The notes under the pieces: model-generated
Told to the model about the DNA's origin: nothing
The model's input: the letters and a program-made list of their open reading frames with translations, nothing else
The model's database searches: none
Shown here: piece after piece, positions 61,971-64,000 of the stretch
Position numbering within the stretch: position 1 is the stretch's first letter
Layout of the letters: every line of letters starts with the position of its first letter
Assembly: GCA_905201895.1 (NCBI GenBank)
Contig: CAJKPX010000003.1
Coordinates: forward strand, 51,120 to 115,119
DNA length: 64,000 bases
From: an uncultured Eubacteriales bacterium
GTDB taxonomy: Bacteria; Bacillota; Clostridia; Oscillospirales; CAG-272
Reading direction: 5' to 3'
Position numbers and translations under genes: made by a program

Positions 61971-63119
61971 TTAAGGCTCTAAACTTTTTCTTAAACAAGC
62001 AACCGACTCGGAAATCGATTGAATTGCGTATTCCACTTCTTCCCGCGTAGTGTATCTTGAAAGAGAAAATCGCACAGTTCCCAAAGATCTGAAATCGGAT
62101 ATTCCCATCGACCTCAAAACTCTGCTTGGCTCGGTATCCCCATTGCAGCACGCCGATCCCGTGGAGCAATACACATCATAAAGCTCAGATAGCATTGAGA
62201 CCAAGCTATCGCCATGAACCCCCTCAAAAGATACATTGAGTATATGCGGAACCGATCCTTCCATACATCCGTTGAGAACCACGCCCCCAACCTTTTCCTT
62301 CAATCCATTCCACAGGAGTTTCTTTAGATCATAAGCCCTGTTTGACGTTTGCACATTATGCGTCTGCTCGCAGAGTGCCACCGCCATGCTCACAATACCA
62401 GGCACGTTTTCTGTTCCTGCTCTCAATCCATTCTCTTGAGAGCCGCCAAGGATAAAGGGGCGGAACCTCCAGCCGGTCGGCAAAACCAAAGCGCCTACTC
62501 CTTTTGCTCCGTGAAATTTATGCGCTGAAAATGAAAAACTCGCGCAATCCATTCCTTGAAATGTCATATGACCTACTGCTTGTGTGACATCGCAGTGATA
62601 AGGCACTCCGTGCGCCCTGCACACGTCATGAATGGACCGAAACGGCTGAATAGTCCCTATCTCATTGTTAACTGCCATAACCGCTACAAAAGCAGTATCA
62701 GGGCGTATCGCGCGCTCGACGTCCTCCGCGTGCACAATCCCAATGCTATCGGGATTTACAACCGAGATTTCAAAGCCACGTGTCCTCTTTAGAAATCGGC
62801 AATACTCCCATACTGAAGGATGCTCAATGGCCGACACAACCAAATGCCTGCAGCCGCCGTTCATTCCCTCTATGGCATAGTCGTGGAGAATGGCATTGTT
62901 TGCCTCGGTAGCGCCGCTTGTAAACACCACGCGCTCAGGGTCCACGCCGATTTGCGCTCCAACAATTCCTCTCGCCTTTTCAACCTCACCCCTTGCTGCA
63001 AGCCCCATGCTGTGCACGGACGAGGCATTCCCCCATCCCTCGCGCATAACCTCCACCATCGCAGATAACGCCATCTCGCTTATCCTCGTGGTCGCGGCGT
63101 TGTCCAAATACGCTTTCAT
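61971..63119 (-). CDS. Cysteine desulfurase (NifS/IscS-like)
   Basis: A 382-residue PLP enzyme that takes sulfur from cysteine for Fe-S clusters and thiolated tRNA. The PLP lysine is in SFSAHKFHGAKG near residue 205, the N-terminal core is AYLDNAATTRIS, and the catalytic loop Cys is in STGSACCNGDTEPSRVL near 325-330 (family pattern SGSACSSG). The end of the protein is complete. GAGAGGGAG precedes the ATG. It is the first gene after the tRNA and structured RNA on the same strand; a terminator-like stem lies 12-50 bases before its ATG, so expression may be attenuated or partly from read-through. No IscU partner is seen in the window. Confidence 0.92.
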   Translation of the reverse strand: MKAYLDNAATTRISEMALSAMVEVMREGWGNASSVHSMGLAARGEVEKARGIVGAQIGVDPERVVFTSGATEANNAILHDYAIEGMNGGCRHLVVSAIEHPSVWEYCRFLKRTRGFEISVVNPDSIGIVHAEDVERAIRPDTAFVAVMAVNNEIGTIQPFRSIHDVCRAHGVPYHCDVTQAVGHMTFQGMDCASFSFSAHKFHGAKGVGALVLPTGWRFRPFILGGSQENGLRAGTENVPGIVSMAVALCEQTHNVQTSNRAYDLKKLLWNGLKEKVGGVVLNGCMEGSVPHILNVSFEGVHGDSLVSMLSELYDVYCSTGSACCNGDTEPSRVLRSMGISDFRSLGTVRFSLSRYTTREEVEYAIQSISESVACLRKSLEP

Positions 63120-63139
63120 ACTTCTCCCTCTCTTTCATC

Positions 63140-63334
63140 ACAAGAAAAGCCCCGCCATTTCAGGCAGGGCGATTTTGCGTCTCTCGACGGGCGGTTCCTC
63201 TTTTTACTGTACTCAGCCGCCAAGCCTCCAAACCTGCGTCCCCGCAGGATCTCAAAAGGTTTTGGCATCCATCCGCGCTTGCGACCTCTGACATTCTCTT
63301 TCGCCCAGAGGCGGGCTATCGCAACTTACCCTAC
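63140..63334 (-). ncRNA. Structured RNA between initiator tRNA and cysteine desulfurase, possibly 6S RNA
   Basis: Starting about 10 bases after the tRNA, the sequence folds on itself: the 5' arm (63334-63320) pairs with a 3' arm (63179-63164), then GGGCG with CGCCC, GCGA...CCTCT with AGAGG...TCGC, GCCAA with TTGGC, and an apical CCTGCG/CGCAGG hairpin. A terminator-like GCCCTGCC/GGCGGGGC stem with four T follows (63165-63147). The closed rod shape, the size (about 170-195 nt) and the place next to a cysteine desulfurase fit 6S RNA in Firmicutes. I did not recognise 6S sequence motifs, so the class is a guess. It does not fit a T-box, although GAGGAACCGCC was considered. Confidence 0.45.
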
Positions 63335-63344
63335 GCGAACAGAT

Positions 63345-63420
63345 TGGTTGCGGAAGGCGGACTCGAACCGCCGTCCTCTTGGTTATGGGCCAAGCGAGCT
63401 ACCTACTGCTCTACTCCGCG
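63345..63420 (-). tRNA. Initiator tRNA-fMet (CAU), with encoded CCA
   Basis: A complete 76-base cloverleaf on the minus strand. The C1-A72 mismatch and the A11-U24 pair mark it as an initiator. D-stem GAGC/GCTC, T-arm GGCGG-TTCGAGT-CCGCC, and the 3' end ACCA are encoded. The anticodon arm is CTTGG-CCCATAA-CCAAG: the anticodon is CAU, but base 33 is C where U is almost universal, and the three G-C pairs of most initiators are reduced to two (U29-A41 in the third). It is transcribed from the promoter at 63553. Confidence 0.9.
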
Positions 63421-63546
63421 TTCTTTTGTCAGCCAACCCCTAAACCCTGTCTGCGTACAGGTAAACCCGGTCAGCCCTGCTTTCGCGGTTTCTTTCGCTC
63501 GGAAGAAGCGGTGGACCAAAAAGGTAAGAAGCATGACCTTTTCGGC
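63421..63546 (-). other. Structured leader upstream of the initiator tRNA
   Basis: About 126 bases lie between the predicted start of transcription and the tRNA. Hairpins are visible: AAAAGGT with ACCTTTT (63517-63541 region) and CCTGT with ACAGG (63448-63463). No gene fits. It may be a processed precursor or part of another small RNA. Confidence 0.4.
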
Positions 63547-63552
63547 TACTCT

Positions 63553-63581
63553 ATTATATCACATCCCTTCCCGTCTTTCAA
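63553..63581 (-). promoter_or_regulatory. Sigma-A promoter of the tRNA - structured RNA - cysteine desulfurase transcript
   Basis: Minus strand: TTGAAA (63581-63576), 17 bases, TATAAT (63558-63553). Confidence 0.85.
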
Positions 63582-64000
63582 TACCTTCCATTGCCGTTTT
63601 TCCGTCTTTCTTGGAATGGTAGTACGGGGGGATGTGTATAGGCGTTTCCCGGAAAAAATCGCGCAAAATCGACTTGAAAAGCACCCCCGGCGGCGTTCCT
63701 TGCTTGCCCGCTCTCGGTCTGCTCTGCTTGTCTGTTGTTATAATATATAATTATATCAACAAAAACAGCGCGAGCGCGTGCGGCGGTCTCGGTGTTTGCC
63801 GTGTTTATATCTCGCGAGCATTTCGGCGCGAGGCGGACCGGATCGGCGGCGGGCGCAAAGATTGCGGAACGTCTGAACAATCCCGGCAGGGGATGAGATA
63901 TATTTATAAAACAATAGGGATATAATAACATATAGGATATATGAATAAGAAAAGATAATAATATAATGGGAAAAGCTTTAATATAAAGGGAAATATATTA
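63582..64000. other. Region without a supported gene; AT-rich end
   Basis: No reading frame here looks like a gene by composition or ribosome site. A near-palindrome, GTTG...ATAATAT...CAAC, lies at 63735-63761. GC-rich sequence (63760-63890) changes sharply to very AT-rich sequence (63895-64000) with several TATAAT-like words. Nothing else is seen. Confidence 0.5.

Noticed and set aside
63140..63340. T-box leader of the cysteine desulfurase
   Set aside because: GAGGAACCGCC resembles the T-box antiterminator word but the GGTGG part, the specifier-loop signs and the AGTA box are absent.
63578..63931. A 117-residue minus-strand frame and a 97-residue plus-strand frame near the window end
   Set aside because: They cover a promoter and each other, lack ribosome sites and have no family pattern.

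Overview
The window is about 50% GC and reads as chromosomal DNA of a spore-forming member of Clostridia, probably a gut lineage close to Oscillospirales. The evidence is gene content: SpoIIID, a YlmC/YmxH-family sporulation protein, IreB, PolC-type DNA polymerase III, an ECF transporter with two ATPases, DUF951, DUF5711, YfhO, and the order pyrH-frr-uppS-cdsA-dxr-rseP-ispG-polC. No phage genes, insertion sequences or CRISPR arrays were seen. The lineage is an inference; no rRNA gene is present.

Layout. 1-2.9 kb: the end of a surface polysaccharide cluster (sugar transferase, glycosyltransferase, Wzy/ligase-like membrane protein). 3-13.4 kb: envelope and housekeeping genes (class A penicillin-binding protein, TspO-like protein, a carboxypeptidase homologue with an altered third motif, ribF, ireB, a 2-hydroxyacid dehydrogenase, a DUF362 ferredoxin protein, an M14 peptidase). 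13.5-18.6 kb (minus): DUF951-yfhO-ruvA-ruvB. 18.7-25.7 kb (plus): ruvC-methyltransferase-ecfA1-ecfA2-ecfT-truA-DUF5711-cvpA behind a perfect consensus promoter. 25.8-31.3 kb: a ClpE-like unfoldase, a P-type ATPase homologue without catalytic motifs, and YlmC/YmxH. 31.3-35.2 kb: a glycyl radical enzyme and its activase, divergent from an AraC-type regulator. 35.2-50.1 kb: rpsB-tsf, then a SorD-like dehydrogenase and a phospholipase-like gene, then the long pyrH-to-polC run. 50.2-54.3 kb: flavodoxin-like protein, SpoU methyltransferase, spoIIID, a degenerate CpsB/CapC-like PHP protein and a leucine-rich-repeat lipoprotein. 54.3-55.5 kb: non-coding DNA holding a promoter, a very strongly structured region of about 400 nt and a terminator, probably a large RNA or an RNA-encoding repeat. 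55.5-60 kb (minus): M18 peptidase, DUF1846, DUF2974 and GNAT genes. 60.2-61.5 kb: two small unknown genes. 61.6-61.9 kb: a hairpin array with a long terminator and a tRNA/tmRNA-like 3' end. 62-63.6 kb (minus): initiator tRNA, a structured RNA (possibly 6S RNA) and a cysteine desulfurase. The last 400 bases carry no gene I can support.

Functionally, most of the window is core: cell-wall precursor lipid synthesis (uppS, dxr, ispG), phospholipid synthesis (cdsA), translation (rpsB, tsf, frr, truA), recombination (ruvABC) and replication (polC). The less ordinary items are the putative large RNA, the P-type ATPase pseudoenzyme, the isolated glycyl radical enzyme operon, the hairpin array, and the RNA block upstream of the cysteine desulfurase.
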